In this document: one piece after another, positions 7,866 through 16,244 of the stretch | Position numbering within the stretch: the stretch's first letter is position 1 | Layout: every line of letters begins with the position of its first letter | Assembly (NCBI RefSeq): GCF_013408685.1 | Contig: NZ_JACBZY010000001.1 | Location: 1,240,001-1,304,000 of the forward strand | DNA length: 64,000 nucleotides | Reading direction: 5' to 3' | DNA from: Schumannella luteola | GTDB taxonomy: Bacteria; Actinomycetota; Actinomycetes; Actinomycetales; Microbacteriaceae | Notes under the pieces: generated by a model | Told to the model about the DNA's origin: nothing | Databases searched by the model: none | What the model saw: the letters and a program-made list of their open reading frames with translations, nothing else | Translations under genes and position numbers: made by a program

Positions 7866-8866
7866 CCCTCGAGATCCGCGCGATCGACGCCTTCCTCGCG
7901 GTCGTCGCCCGCCGCAGCTTCACCCGCGCCGCACTCGACACCGGGCTGAGCGAGGCCGTGCTGTCGCGGCTCGTGCGCACGCTCGAAGCCGAGCTCGCCG
8001 CCGAGCTGCTCGAGCGGCGCGGAGCCAACGGCGTCGCCCCGACCGAGTTCGGCGAGCTCTTCGCCGCCGAGGCGCCGCGCGTGATGGCGGCGCAGCACCG
8101 CTTCGGCGAGCTCGCGCAGCGCCTGCGTGCCGGTGTCGTCGGCACGGTGACGATCGGCTGGCCGGGGCACGGGCTCGGCGTGCTCGGCGACGAGCTGCTG
8201 CGGGCGGTGCGACGCCGGCTGCCCGACATCGATCTGCGCACGGTGCATCCGCCGCTCGACGCGCAGCTGCGTCCGCTGACCGAGCGGCAGGTCGACGTGC
8301 TGCTGGTGCGCGAATGGATGCCCGACCCCGACTTCGCCGCGACCGGACCGATCGCGGTCGAGGAGCGCCTGCTCGGCGTCTCGGCGAACAGCGCGCTCGC
8401 CGGCGTCGACGTGCCGACCTGCGAGCAGCTGCGCGGGATGCGGCTGGTTCCGGCCGGGCTGCCGGTGAGCTCGGCGTGCGGCGACGCCTGGGGCGCGCCG
8501 CTGCGCGAGGGCGTGCACGACGGTGCGGGCGGCGGTGCCCACGCCGCGAACAGCGCCGCTTCGGAGTCGGCCGGCGCCGAGCTGCTCGTGCCGCTCCACC
8601 CGGCGGCGACCGTCGCCGAGCTGTTCCGGCGGGTGCGCGACGAGGAGGGCGTGTGCGTCGTGCCGTCCGGCCTCGCACGCCGCGCGCGACCCGGCGACAT
8701 CCGCTTCCTGCGGCTGCCGGAGCCCGCGCCGTCGCGGGCCAGCCTCGTCTGGCGGCGCGACGCGGCCGATGCCGCCGTGCTCGCGGTCGTCGACGTGCTC
8801 GTCGAGGTCGCCGCCGCGCATCCCGAGCTCGGCGGATGCGCGCCTACGCCGCCGGCTCCTCGCTGA
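7862..8866 (+). CDS. Second LysR-type transcriptional regulator
   Basis: 334 residues from the ATG at 7862, which overlaps the preceding stop; the longer in-phase frame is spurious. The HTH contains FTRAALDTGLSEAVLSRLVRTLE with the usual second half. The effector domain follows, with an Ala/Gly-rich insertion near residues 220-240. Two LysR genes coupled head to tail is unusual and suggests a duplicated regulator or hetero-regulation. It converges with the TetR gene and the coding regions overlap by 23 bp. Confidence 0.85.
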   Translation: MTLEIRAIDAFLAVVARRSFTRAALDTGLSEAVLSRLVRTLEAELAAELLERRGANGVAPTEFGELFAAEAPRVMAAQHRFGELAQRLRAGVVGTVTIGWPGHGLGVLGDELLRAVRRRLPDIDLRTVHPPLDAQLRPLTERQVDVLLVREWMPDPDFAATGPIAVEERLLGVSANSALAGVDVPTCEQLRGMRLVPAGLPVSSACGDAWGAPLREGVHDGAGGGAHAANSAASESAGAELLVPLHPAATVAELFRRVRDEEGVCVVPSGLARRARPGDIRFLRLPEPAPSRASLVWRRDAADAAVLAVVDVLVEVAAAHPELGGCAPTPPAPR

Positions 8867-9467
8867 CCGGGATGCGCCGCGAGCGCCCTGCGCCCAGCTG
8901 CCCGAACAGCCGCTCGACGTCGTCGAAGGCGTCGAGGTCGCGGCGGGCGCGGCAGAGCAGCACCGCCCCCTCGATCGAGCTGACCAGTCCGACTGCGAAG
9001 GCCCGCGCGTCCGCCTCGTCGAAGTCGAACGCGACGGTGAAGACCTTCTGCACGCTCGCCGTCCAGGCGTCGAAGTTCTCGATCGCGACCTCGCGCAGCC
9101 GCTCGTCGACGATGCCGTCGATGAGCACCGGGGTGACCGGGCAGCCGGCGTCGAAGTCGAAGTCGAGCAGCAGCCGGCGCCAGGGGTCGACGAGGATGCG
9201 CACGGCATCCGCGACCGTCTCAGCGGTGCGGATCGCGGTGCCGTAGCCGGGCGGGAACTCGGTCACCGCGTAGCGGATCGCCTCTTCGATGAGCTGGTTC
9301 TTGCCCTGCGGGAAGTAGGTCTGCAGCGAGCCGCGGGCCGCGCCGGCATGCGCGACGATCTCGCGCAGCCCGATGCCGCTGATGCCGCGCCGGCGCATGA
9401 GGTGCGCAGTGCTGCGCACGATGCGCTCGCGCGGGCTGAGTTCGGCATCCTGTCGCTCATCGACCAT
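8844..9467 (-). CDS. TetR-family regulator divergent from the hydrolase operon
   Basis: 207 residues from the ATG at 9467, chosen for the AGGAGGAG ribosome-binding site 6-8 nt upstream. The N-terminal HTH (about 15-60) reads GISGIGLREIVAHAGAARGSLQTYFPQGKNQL, typical of the YxAF/LmrA-like group that senses small lipophilic compounds or flavonoids. It is divergent from the nine-gene operon beginning at 9548, and two palindromes lie in the 80-bp gap, so local repression is likely. Its 3' end overlaps the convergent LysR. Confidence 0.88.
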   Translation of the reverse strand: MVDERQDAELSPRERIVRSTAHLMRRRGISGIGLREIVAHAGAARGSLQTYFPQGKNQLIEEAIRYAVTEFPPGYGTAIRTAETVADAVRILVDPWRRLLLDFDFDAGCPVTPVLIDGIVDERLREVAIENFDAWTASVQKVFTVAFDFDEADARAFAVGLVSSIEGAVLLCRARRDLDAFDDVERLFGQLGAGRSRRIPVSEEPAA

Positions 9468-9488
9468 CGTGACTCCTCCTCGCACATC

Positions 9489-9502
9489 TTATGAAGGCAT
9501 AA
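9489..9502. promoter_or_regulatory. Candidate TetR operator 1
   Basis: TTATG-AAGG-CATAA is a perfect inverted repeat in the TetR/hydrolase divergent gap. It begins 22 bp before the TetR start on that strand. It lies beside a second, unrelated palindrome at 9507-9520. Confidence 0.5.
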
Positions 9503-9506
9503 CGAT

Positions 9507-9520
9507 CGTGACGGATCACG
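9507..9520. promoter_or_regulatory. Candidate TetR operator 2
   Basis: CGTGA-CGGA-TCACG, a perfect inverted repeat, lies 4 bp after the first palindrome and upstream of the TAGCGT -10-like box (9536-9541) of the hydrolase operon. Either palindrome could be the regulator site. Confidence 0.45.
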
Positions 9521-9547
9521 GGCTCGCCCGCTTCCTAGCGTCGAAGC

Positions 9548-10564
9548 ATGTGCACGCACGACACCGCGCCGACCCTCTTCGTCGAGGCCGGCGGCGTGAC
9601 CTTCGCCTACCGGCGCATCGCGGTCCAGAAGGATGCGCCGGCAGGTGGGTCGGACGGGCCCGTAGCACTCGCGCCGGCGGCCGCCGCCGCGCCCCCGCTC
9701 GTGCTGCTGCAGCACCTGCGCGGCTCGATGGACTACTGGGATCCCGCCGTCGTCGACGGCCTCGCCGCCGGCCGCGAGGTCGTCGAGTTCGACAACGCCG
9801 GCGTCGGGCTCTCGTCGGGCGAGACCCCGTCGACCTTCGCCGGGCTCGCCGATCACGCGGCGGATCTCATCCGCGCCCTCGATCTGGGCGTCGTGGATGT
9901 GCTCGGTTTCTCGATCGGCGGCCACACCGCACAGGAGCTCGTGCTGCGCCACCCCGAGCTCGTGCGCCGGCTGATCATCGCCGGGTCGAAGCCGCGCGGC
10001 GGCGAGTCGGAGGGCACCGCGCCCGATGTGATCGATGTCGCGGGCCGCCACGAGGTGTCGACGCTCGACGACTTCCTCTACCTGTTCTTCTCGCCGAGCG
10101 CCGCCGGCCAGGTCGCCGGTCGCGACTTCTGGGCGCGTCGCCACCAGCGCACGGTCGACGTCGACGCGCCGACCTCGCGTCAGACCTTCGAGGCGCAGCG
10201 CGACGCGATCCTCGACTGGGCGACGCCGCGCCCGGCGGGGGAGCGCGACCTCGAGTCGATCACCGCGCCGACCCTCGTCGTCAACGGCTCGCGCGACATC
10301 ATGGCGCCGACCGTCAACTCCTGGGTCATGTCGCAGCGCATCCCCGACGCCCAGCTCGTGATCTACCCGGATGCCGGGCACGGCGCGATCTTCCAGTACC
10401 CGCGCACCTTCGTCGCGCACGCGGTCGAGTTCCTCGACCGGCATCGACCCGCGCTGGGTTCCGCCGCGGCGGGTGAGCCGCTCGCTCCGACCGCCGCATC
10501 CGCGTCCGCGTCGTCCGCCGCATCCGCCGCCCCCGCATCCACCCCCACCGAGGAGTCCCGATGA
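9548..10564 (+). CDS. Alpha/beta-fold hydrolase, first gene of the hydrolase operon
   Basis: 338 residues. The fold is shown by the oxyanion region LLQHLRGSMDYWDP, the nucleophile elbow GFSIGG (Ser about residue 120), and a C-terminal His in GHGAIFQYP. The C-terminal 30 residues are Ala/Ser low complexity. Such enzymes cleave esters, C-C bonds or act as haloperoxidase-like hydrolases. A TAGCGT box 6 nt before the ATG suggests leaderless transcription. The stop overlaps the next start (ATGA). Confidence 0.88.
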   Translation: MCTHDTAPTLFVEAGGVTFAYRRIAVQKDAPAGGSDGPVALAPAAAAAPPLVLLQHLRGSMDYWDPAVVDGLAAGREVVEFDNAGVGLSSGETPSTFAGLADHAADLIRALDLGVVDVLGFSIGGHTAQELVLRHPELVRRLIIAGSKPRGGESEGTAPDVIDVAGRHEVSTLDDFLYLFFSPSAAGQVAGRDFWARRHQRTVDVDAPTSRQTFEAQRDAILDWATPRPAGERDLESITAPTLVVNGSRDIMAPTVNSWVMSQRIPDAQLVIYPDAGHGAIFQYPRTFVAHAVEFLDRHRPALGSAAAGEPLAPTAASASASSAASAAPASTPTEESR

Positions 10565-11334
10565 CCGACCTGCTCGCCGCCGTGCTCGACGCCCACGGCG
10601 GTCTCGACCGCTGGAACCGCGTCGCCCGCCTCGAGGTCAGCGCCTCGCTCGGCGGCCCGTTCTGGGCGTCGAAGGGCTGGCCCGACGTCTACCGCGACCA
10701 GACGATCGAGGTGGATGCGCGCCGCTTCGACATCGCCTTCAGCCCGTACCCCGCGGCGGGGCAGCGGTCGCGGATGTTCACGCTGGGCGCTGCCGGCGCC
10801 GCCCCCGCCCAGCTGCCCGCCCCCGCCGAGCGCCTGCAGATCCTCGATGACGCCGGCGCCGTGCTCGAGACCCGCGACGACCCGCGCGGCTCGTTCCCCG
10901 ACCCCGCGTCCCGACCCGAGTGGGACGCGATCCAGACCGCCTACTTCACGAGCTGCGCCTGCTGGAACTACTTCACCGAGCCCTTCGTCTTCACCTACCC
11001 CGACGTCGAGGTCGCGGAGATCGCGCCCTGGACCGAGGGCGACGAGACCTGGCGCCGGCTGGCGGTGACCTTCCCGCCGCACCTGCCGAACCACAACCCG
11101 CGGCAGACGTTCTCCTACGACGACCGCTTCCTGCTGCGGCGCATGGACTACCACCCCGAGGTCACCGACTCGCCCATCGCGCACTACACCGATGAGCACC
11201 GCGAGTTCGGCGGGCTCGTGTTCCCGACCCGGCGCCGGGTGCACGTGCACGACGCCGACGGTCGCGCGAACCTCGACGTCACGCCCATCACGGTCGACGT
11301 GGATGACATCCGCGTGATCGAGGTCGACCGGTGA
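10561..11334 (+). CDS. Conserved-type protein of unknown function in hydrolase operon
   Basis: 257 residues, coupled by 4-bp overlaps at both ends. The sequence is rich in aromatic residues and acidic turns (SCACWNYFTEPFVFTYPDVEV; HYTDEHREFGGLVFPTRRRV), with alternating beta-like segments. This reminds me of a beta-barrel or lipoprotein-sorting-like ligand-binding fold, but there is no signal peptide and I cannot name a family. Its embedding between a hydrolase and an MBL enzyme argues for a shared pathway. Confidence 0.75.
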   Translation: MTDLLAAVLDAHGGLDRWNRVARLEVSASLGGPFWASKGWPDVYRDQTIEVDARRFDIAFSPYPAAGQRSRMFTLGAAGAAPAQLPAPAERLQILDDAGAVLETRDDPRGSFPDPASRPEWDAIQTAYFTSCACWNYFTEPFVFTYPDVEVAEIAPWTEGDETWRRLAVTFPPHLPNHNPRQTFSYDDRFLLRRMDYHPEVTDSPIAHYTDEHREFGGLVFPTRRRVHVHDADGRANLDVTPITVDVDDIRVIEVDR

Positions 11335-12143
11335 GCGCCGACGTCACCCGCACGGCCGGCTTCGGCGCGGGCCCGGGCGGTGTCGCGACGATCACGGTCA
11401 CCGCGAGCGAGGAGGGCTGGCGCGCGAACGCGCACCTGCTGGTGCTGCCGACGAGCGTGGTGCTGATCGATGCGCCGCTGCTCGACCGTGATGCCGAGGT
11501 CGTCGAGCGCGAGCTGGCCGCGGTCGGCACGCCGCTCGCCGCCGTGATCGTGACGCATCCGCATCCCGACCACTTCGCGACCGCGGCGCGCTTCGGCGCC
11601 CCGGTGCGGGCGCTTCCCGCGGTCGCCGCGGCGATCGAGAAGTCCGGCGCGCAGCAGATCGCTGCCTCGTATGCCGTGACCGGCATCTCCGACGCGGCGC
11701 CGCCGGCGCCCCGCGTCGAGCCGACGATCCTGCCCGGCCCGGAGGTGATCGACGGCGTGCTCTTCGAGTTCGCCGAGGTCGAGGATGCCGAGGCCTCGCG
11801 GCAGCTCGTCGTGCGCCTGCCGGCGGAGGGCATCCTCGTCGCCGGCGACCTCGTCTCGGCGGGCGTGCACCCCTTCCTCGCCGGACGCGCCCTCGCGTCG
11901 TGGCGCGCGGGCCTCGATCAGCTGCGCACGCCGGCCGTGCGGGTGCTGCTGCCCGGCCACGGCATCCCCGCGTCCGACGGCACCGCCGTGATCGACGCGA
12001 CCGCCGACTACCTGCGGCGTGCTGAGCCCGAGCTCGCCGCCGCGAGCGGTCCGCACGACCTCGACACGCGACTCGACGCCGCCTTCCCCGAGCTCGGCGG
12101 TCGGCGCATGCACGCCCTCCAGAACGTCTTCCTCTTCCCCTGA
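11331..12143 (+). CDS. Metallo-beta-lactamase-fold hydrolase (1 of 2 in operon)
   Basis: 270 residues with a GTG start overlapping the preceding stop. The metal-binding motif THPHPDH (about residues 64-70), the later Asp in VAGDLVS and the His in LPGHGIP are all present, so a binuclear zinc site is expected. The family hydrolyses thioesters, lactones, phosphodiesters and other substrates. A 64-bp leader containing repeated CGAAC/CCGAA units separates it from the next gene. Confidence 0.88.
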   Translation: MSADVTRTAGFGAGPGGVATITVTASEEGWRANAHLLVLPTSVVLIDAPLLDRDAEVVERELAAVGTPLAAVIVTHPHPDHFATAARFGAPVRALPAVAAAIEKSGAQQIAASYAVTGISDAAPPAPRVEPTILPGPEVIDGVLFEFAEVEDAEASRQLVVRLPAEGILVAGDLVSAGVHPFLAGRALASWRAGLDQLRTPAVRVLLPGHGIPASDGTAVIDATADYLRRAEPELAAASGPHDLDTRLDAAFPELGGRRMHALQNVFLFP

Positions 12144-12164
12144 CCCGCTCCATCCCCCGCAACT

Positions 12165-12196
12165 GAACGAACCGAACCGAACGAACCGAATCGAAA
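12165..12196 (+). repeat. Short degenerate CGAAC/CCGAA repeat before an internal gene
   Basis: About six imperfect copies of a GAACC/GAACG unit occupy the gap before the gene at 12208. The tract is noncoding, unusually A-rich for this genome, and leads straight into the AAAGGAGAG ribosome-binding site. It may keep the translation start unstructured. Confidence 0.5.
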
Positions 12197-12207
12197 AGGA
12201 GAGATCG

Positions 12208-13041
12208 ATGCCCTTCGTCACCGTCGGCACCGAGAACGACACCCCCATCGAGATCCACTACGACGACAAGGGAGCCGGCCGCCCCATCGTGCTGCTGCAG
12301 GGCTTTCCGCTCACCGGCGACGAGTGGGATGAGCAGCGCATCCCGCTGCTGGAGGCCGGCTACCGCGTGATCGCGCTCGACCGCCGTGGCTTCGGCAGGT
12401 CGAGCCGTCCGCTCGGCGGCTACGACTACGACACGTTCGCCGACGACGTGGATGCGGTGCTGCGCCACCTGGACCTGCGCGACGTCACGCTGCTCGGCTT
12501 CTCGATGGGCACCGCCGACATCGCCCGCTACGTCGGGCGTCACGGCACGGAGCGCATCCACTCGATCGCGATGCTCGCCACCTTCGGCCCGCAGCTCGCC
12601 GCCCGCGAGAGCGACCCGGTGGGCTTCGGGCCCGAGGTGTTCGAGGGCATCAAGGCCGGCATCATCGCCGACCGCGCGCAGTACCTCGAGAACTACTTCC
12701 TGCAGCACTACGTCGCCGACCAGAACCTCGGCGTGCGGGTCAGCGAGGCGAAGCTGCGCCGCGACTTCATCAGCGCTTCGACCGCCGACGGATGGGCGGT
12801 GCTGCACTGCGTCGACGCCTGGCAGGAGGGCTTCCACGACGACCTGCCGAAGATCGACGTTCCGCTGCTGGTGATGCAGGGCACCGAAGACCGCAACATC
12901 CCGATCGACTTCGGCGCCCGCCGCATCAAGGACTTCGTGCCGAGCGCCGAGGTGCACGAGATCGTCGGCGGACCGCACGGCATCGGCGTCACCCACACCG
13001 CCGAGGTCAACCCGCGCCTGCTCGAGTTCATCGGCGAGTGA
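12208..13041 (+). CDS. Alpha/beta-fold hydrolase, haloperoxidase-like
   Basis: 277 residues from an ATG with an AAAGGAGAG site. The features LLQGFPLTGDEWDEQ, DRRGFGRSS, nucleophile GFSMGT, and the terminal His motif PHGIGVTH match the non-haem chloroperoxidase/esterase group of alpha/beta hydrolases. In vivo these are usually esterases, lactonases or perhydrolases. It lies in the middle of the operon, 28 bp before the next gene. Confidence 0.9.
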   Translation: MPFVTVGTENDTPIEIHYDDKGAGRPIVLLQGFPLTGDEWDEQRIPLLEAGYRVIALDRRGFGRSSRPLGGYDYDTFADDVDAVLRHLDLRDVTLLGFSMGTADIARYVGRHGTERIHSIAMLATFGPQLAARESDPVGFGPEVFEGIKAGIIADRAQYLENYFLQHYVADQNLGVRVSEAKLRRDFISASTADGWAVLHCVDAWQEGFHDDLPKIDVPLLVMQGTEDRNIPIDFGARRIKDFVPSAEVHEIVGGPHGIGVTHTAEVNPRLLEFIGE

Positions 13042-13069
13042 CCCGCGCGCCGATCGGAGAGGGACGACC

Positions 13070-13999
13070 GTGCTGAGCTACGCGACGCTGATCTCGCCGG
13101 CCGTCCCGATCCGGTCGGGGAACGCGGCGAACCCGTACGACGCCGAACCCGCGCCCGACGGATCGCCGCGGCGGTGGTCGCCGATCACGAGCACGCTCAT
13201 CTCGGGCGAGCGGGATGCGGTGCTCGTCGATCCGCCGCTGACCGTTCCGCAGGCGACGGCCGTGGCCGATTGGATCGCGGCATCCGGTCGCCGGCTCACC
13301 GCGATCTACAGCACGCACGGCCACGGCGACCACTGGTTCGGCGCGGCCACCGTGCTCGAACGCTTTCCCGAGGCCGTCCACTATGCGATGCCGGGAGCGA
13401 TCGCGACGATGCACGCACTGGCCGCACCCGAGCAGCGCCGGGGCCAGTGGGACGTGCAGTTCCCCGGACTCATCGGCGACACGACCGTGCGTGCCGTGCC
13501 GCCACCCGGCGGGGTGCTCGACCTCGAGGGACACGCGCTCGTGCCCGTCGACACCGGGCACACCGACACCGACGGCACGACGGTGCTGCACGTGCCCTCG
13601 ATCGGCCTCGTCGTCGCCGGCGACGTCGTCTACGCCGGGCTGCACCAGTCGCTGCGCGAGGGCTCGGCCGACGGCTTCCGCGACTGGCTCGCGGCGCTCG
13701 ACACGGTCGAAAGGCTGGATGCGGAGCACGTCGTCTGCGGCCACAAGACGCCCAGCGCCGACGACCGCCCCGCTCACATCGGCTCGACTCGGGCCTACCT
13801 GCTCGACGTGCTCGCCCTGCTCGGCAGCCGGATGACCGCCCGCGACTTCTTCGACCAGATGGTGCGCCGGCACCCCGACCGACTCAACACCGGGGCGCTG
13901 TGGGCCGGCGCCCGCGCGCTGTTCCCCGGGACGACCACGCCGACCCCCACGAGCCCTGCGACCCCCGTGACCCCACCGAGAGAAAGCGATCCCCGATGA
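13070..13999 (+). CDS. Metallo-beta-lactamase-fold hydrolase (2 of 2 in operon)
   Basis: 309 residues, GTG start after a GGAGAGGGA site. The metal motif STHGHGDHWFG, the His in DTGHTDTDG, the Asp in VAGDVVYAG and the His in VCGHK are present. This pattern is common in the MBL subgroup acting on small organic substrates. The C-terminus is a Thr/Pro-rich tail. The stop overlaps the next start (ATGA). It is not closely similar to the other MBL gene in the operon, so the two probably do different steps. Confidence 0.88.
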   Translation: MLSYATLISPAVPIRSGNAANPYDAEPAPDGSPRRWSPITSTLISGERDAVLVDPPLTVPQATAVADWIAASGRRLTAIYSTHGHGDHWFGAATVLERFPEAVHYAMPGAIATMHALAAPEQRRGQWDVQFPGLIGDTTVRAVPPPGGVLDLEGHALVPVDTGHTDTDGTTVLHVPSIGLVVAGDVVYAGLHQSLREGSADGFRDWLAALDTVERLDAEHVVCGHKTPSADDRPAHIGSTRAYLLDVLALLGSRMTARDFFDQMVRRHPDRLNTGALWAGARALFPGTTTPTPTSPATPVTPPRESDPR

Positions 14000-14958
14000 C
14001 GTCGTCGCCCGCCTCCCCGCAGTCCCGCCCGCGCATCCACCACCGCACCCGCACCATCGACGGCCTCGAGATCTTCTCCCGCGAGGCCGGCCCCGACGAC
14101 GCCCCCGTCGTGCTGCTGCTGCACGGCTTCCCGACCTCGTCGCGCATGTACCGCGACCTCATCCCGCAGCTGGCCGAGCACCGCCGGGTGCTCGCGCCCG
14201 ACCTGCCCGGCTTCGGCTCGTCGTCGCTGCCGCCGCGCGGCGACGACGGCTGGGGCTTCGGCCAGGCCGCCCGCGTGATCGATCGCTGGCTCGAGCAGCT
14301 CGGCGTCGACCGCTTCACCGTCTACCTGATGGACATCGGCGGCTCGATCGGCTGGCGCCTCGCACTCGCCCGGCCGACCCAGATCGCCGGGATCGTCGTG
14401 CAGAACGCGCCGCTGTATCCGGAAGACGGCGGCGACTTCGGGCTGCTGCCCACGTACTGGCACGAGCCGACCCCCGCGAACCGCGCCCTCGCTCAGGCCG
14501 AGGCGCTGAGCCTCGAGAACACCCGGGCGCAATACGAGGTCGGCGTCGCGGACGCTGACATCGACCTGCTCGACCCTGACGCCTGGCAGCTCGACCAGGC
14601 CCAGCTCGACCGGCCGGGCGTCGCCGACGTCGCCATGGACTACCTGCTCGACATCAGCCGTCAGGTCGAGACCTTCGCGGCCGCGCGCGCGTGGCTGCGC
14701 GAGACGCGTCCGCCGCTGCTCGTCGCGAGCGGACGCGGCGACGTGATCTTCCCCGAGGCGAGCCAGCGCGCCTTCCTCGACGACGTGCCCGACGCCGAGT
14801 TCCACGCGCTCGACACCGGCCACTTCGCGCTCGCGACGCACGTCGACGAGATCGGCGCGCTGATCCGCGACTTCCTGGCGCGGCGAGTGGATGCGGGCGG
14901 GTCGAGCGCGCGGACAGGGTCGCCGGCGCCCGCGCCGGCCGAGGGGAGCGCCGCATGA
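13996..14958 (+). CDS. Alpha/beta hydrolase with Asp nucleophile (dehalogenase/epoxide-hydrolase-like)
   Basis: 320 residues. The oxyanion region is LLLHGFPTSSRMYRDL, and the nucleophile elbow reads YLMDIGGSIGW: Asp, not Ser, is at the nucleophile position, as in haloalkane dehalogenases and epoxide hydrolases. The terminal His lies in DTGHFALATH. The family fits detoxification or use of halogenated or epoxidised compounds, but the exact reaction is not predictable. It overlaps both neighbours by 4 bp. Confidence 0.85.
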   Translation: MTSSPASPQSRPRIHHRTRTIDGLEIFSREAGPDDAPVVLLLHGFPTSSRMYRDLIPQLAEHRRVLAPDLPGFGSSSLPPRGDDGWGFGQAARVIDRWLEQLGVDRFTVYLMDIGGSIGWRLALARPTQIAGIVVQNAPLYPEDGGDFGLLPTYWHEPTPANRALAQAEALSLENTRAQYEVGVADADIDLLDPDAWQLDQAQLDRPGVADVAMDYLLDISRQVETFAAARAWLRETRPPLLVASGRGDVIFPEASQRAFLDDVPDAEFHALDTGHFALATHVDEIGALIRDFLARRVDAGGSSARTGSPAPAPAEGSAA

Positions 14959-15245
14959 TCTGCGCCGGCATCCTCACCTACGGCGACCCTGACGTCGTGC
15001 ACGCCGTGCGCCCGCGGCATCGCGCCTACGTGCACGGGCTGCTCGAGTCGGGTCGTGCGCTCAGCGGCGGAACCCTGCAGCCCGAGTTCGGCGGCCTGTT
15101 CCTCTACGTCGTCGACTCGGTCGACGAGGCGCGCGAGCTCGCCCGCAACGACCCCTTCGTGACCGAGGGCGCCGTCGTGCGCTGGGAGGTGCACGAGTAC
15201 GAGACGCACGGGGTGCGGCCCGAGCTGCTCGTCGTCACCGGCTGA
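14955..15245 (+). CDS. YciI-like protein
   Basis: 96 residues, ATG overlapping the previous stop. It has the YciI/muconolactone-isomerase-like ferredoxin fold: RPRHRAYVHGLLESGRALSGG, a beta-strand FLYVVDSVDEARELARNDPF and the C-terminal VVRWEVHEY. Family members are small isomerases or dehalogenases (for example chloromuconolactone dehalogenase) or of unknown role. Its place among hydrolases and a tautomerase supports a catabolic step. Confidence 0.8.
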   Translation: MICAGILTYGDPDVVHAVRPRHRAYVHGLLESGRALSGGTLQPEFGGLFLYVVDSVDEARELARNDPFVTEGAVVRWEVHEYETHGVRPELLVVTG

Positions 15246-15292
15246 ACCGCATCTCGAGACCGTCCCCGAACCAGACCAGCAAGGAGCCCCTC

Positions 15293-15718
15293 ATGCCCAT
15301 GATCGACATCTACGCCCCCGCCGGCACCTTCGCCGACCCGCACGACCTCGCGCAGCGCGCCGCCGCGACGGTCATGCGCGTCGAGCAGGTGCCCGACATC
15401 CCGATGTTCCGGCAGAACACGGCCGCGTTCGTGCACGAGCTGCCCGCGGCATCCCTCTCCGACGTGGAGGGCGACAGCCGCCACGTACGTGTTCAGGTGC
15501 TGACGAACGCCGACGCCCTCGACCGCGACAAGCAGCTCGCCGTCGTCGCGCAGCTCACCGCGCTCGTCGCCGAGGCGGCGGGGGATGCGGCGCTCGCCGA
15601 CCGCACCTGGGTGCTGCTGACCGAGGCGCCCGCCGGCGGCTGGGGGCTCGGGGGTCACGCGCACACGAACGACGAGCTCGTCGCCGCGGCGCGCCAGCAG
15701 ATCGCGGAGCTCGGATGA
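15293..15718 (+). CDS. Tautomerase-superfamily protein
   Basis: 141 residues starting Met-Pro, so Pro becomes residue 1 after methionine removal, as needed for the general base of 4-oxalocrotonate tautomerase-like enzymes. The two-repeat length fits the MIF/cis-CaaD size class, and RHVRVQVLTNADALDRDKQLAVV resembles the second beta-alpha-beta unit. Such enzymes tautomerise enols or dehalogenate acrylates. Ribosome-binding site AAGGAG is present. The stop overlaps the next ATG. Confidence 0.75.
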   Translation: MPMIDIYAPAGTFADPHDLAQRAAATVMRVEQVPDIPMFRQNTAAFVHELPAASLSDVEGDSRHVRVQVLTNADALDRDKQLAVVAQLTALVAEAAGDAALADRTWVLLTEAPAGGWGLGGHAHTNDELVAAARQQIAELG

Positions 15719-16206
15719 CGTCGACGCAGGTCGTGGTCGAGCGCCACGACCTGGTCAGCTCGCGCGACTTCGCCACGGTGCGGGATGCCGTGCACGCGGG
15801 ACTCGGGCATCCGGACTTCCCGGTGCTCGCGGCCCGGCTGGCCGGCATCGCCGACCCGGCGGAGTTCCGCGCGGTCGTGGCCGGCGCCGCGGGTCCGGCG
15901 GGGCTGATGATCTTCCTCGAGCTCGACCTGGGCGCGGTGGTCGCGCGCGATCCGGACGCGGTCGCGTTCCGGGCCGTGCGCATCATCGCGGGCAACCCGG
16001 TCACGATGGAGTCGATGGTGCGCACGACGCCGCAGGCGGCAGCCGGGGCGCCCGTCACGATCCTCGTGTTCGAGCGCGACGACGGCGTGCACCTGCGCTA
16101 CGACACCTGCACGAGCCTCGCCGGCGCCGAGCTCACGCCCGACGCCGCGGCGCACGCGGCCGAGCTGGATCGCGCGGTGCTGGAGCTGCTGGACTCCGCC
16201 GCCTGA
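15715..16206 (+). CDS. DUF302-like protein, last gene of hydrolase operon
   Basis: 163 residues. The central part (IIAGNPVTMESMVRTTPQAA, then VTILVFERDDGVHLRYDT) resembles the DUF302 layout of a GNP turn followed by an exposed beta-hairpin ending in Tyr. DUF302 proteins have a compact alpha/beta fold with no settled function. This assignment is from pattern memory. It ends the operon and converges with the VOC gene after 38 bp. Confidence 0.6.
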   Translation: MTSTQVVVERHDLVSSRDFATVRDAVHAGLGHPDFPVLAARLAGIADPAEFRAVVAGAAGPAGLMIFLELDLGAVVARDPDAVAFRAVRIIAGNPVTMESMVRTTPQAAAGAPVTILVFERDDGVHLRYDTCTSLAGAELTPDAAAHAAELDRAVLELLDSAA

Positions 16207-16244
16207 GCGCAGCGCGGTCTGCGGCGTGCAGAGTCGACCCGCCG

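Noticed and set aside
13174-14958. Long extension of the Asp-nucleophile hydrolase frame upstream of 13996
   Set aside because: The upstream part is the MBL gene read out of frame; the ATGA overlap at 13996 gives the proper start.
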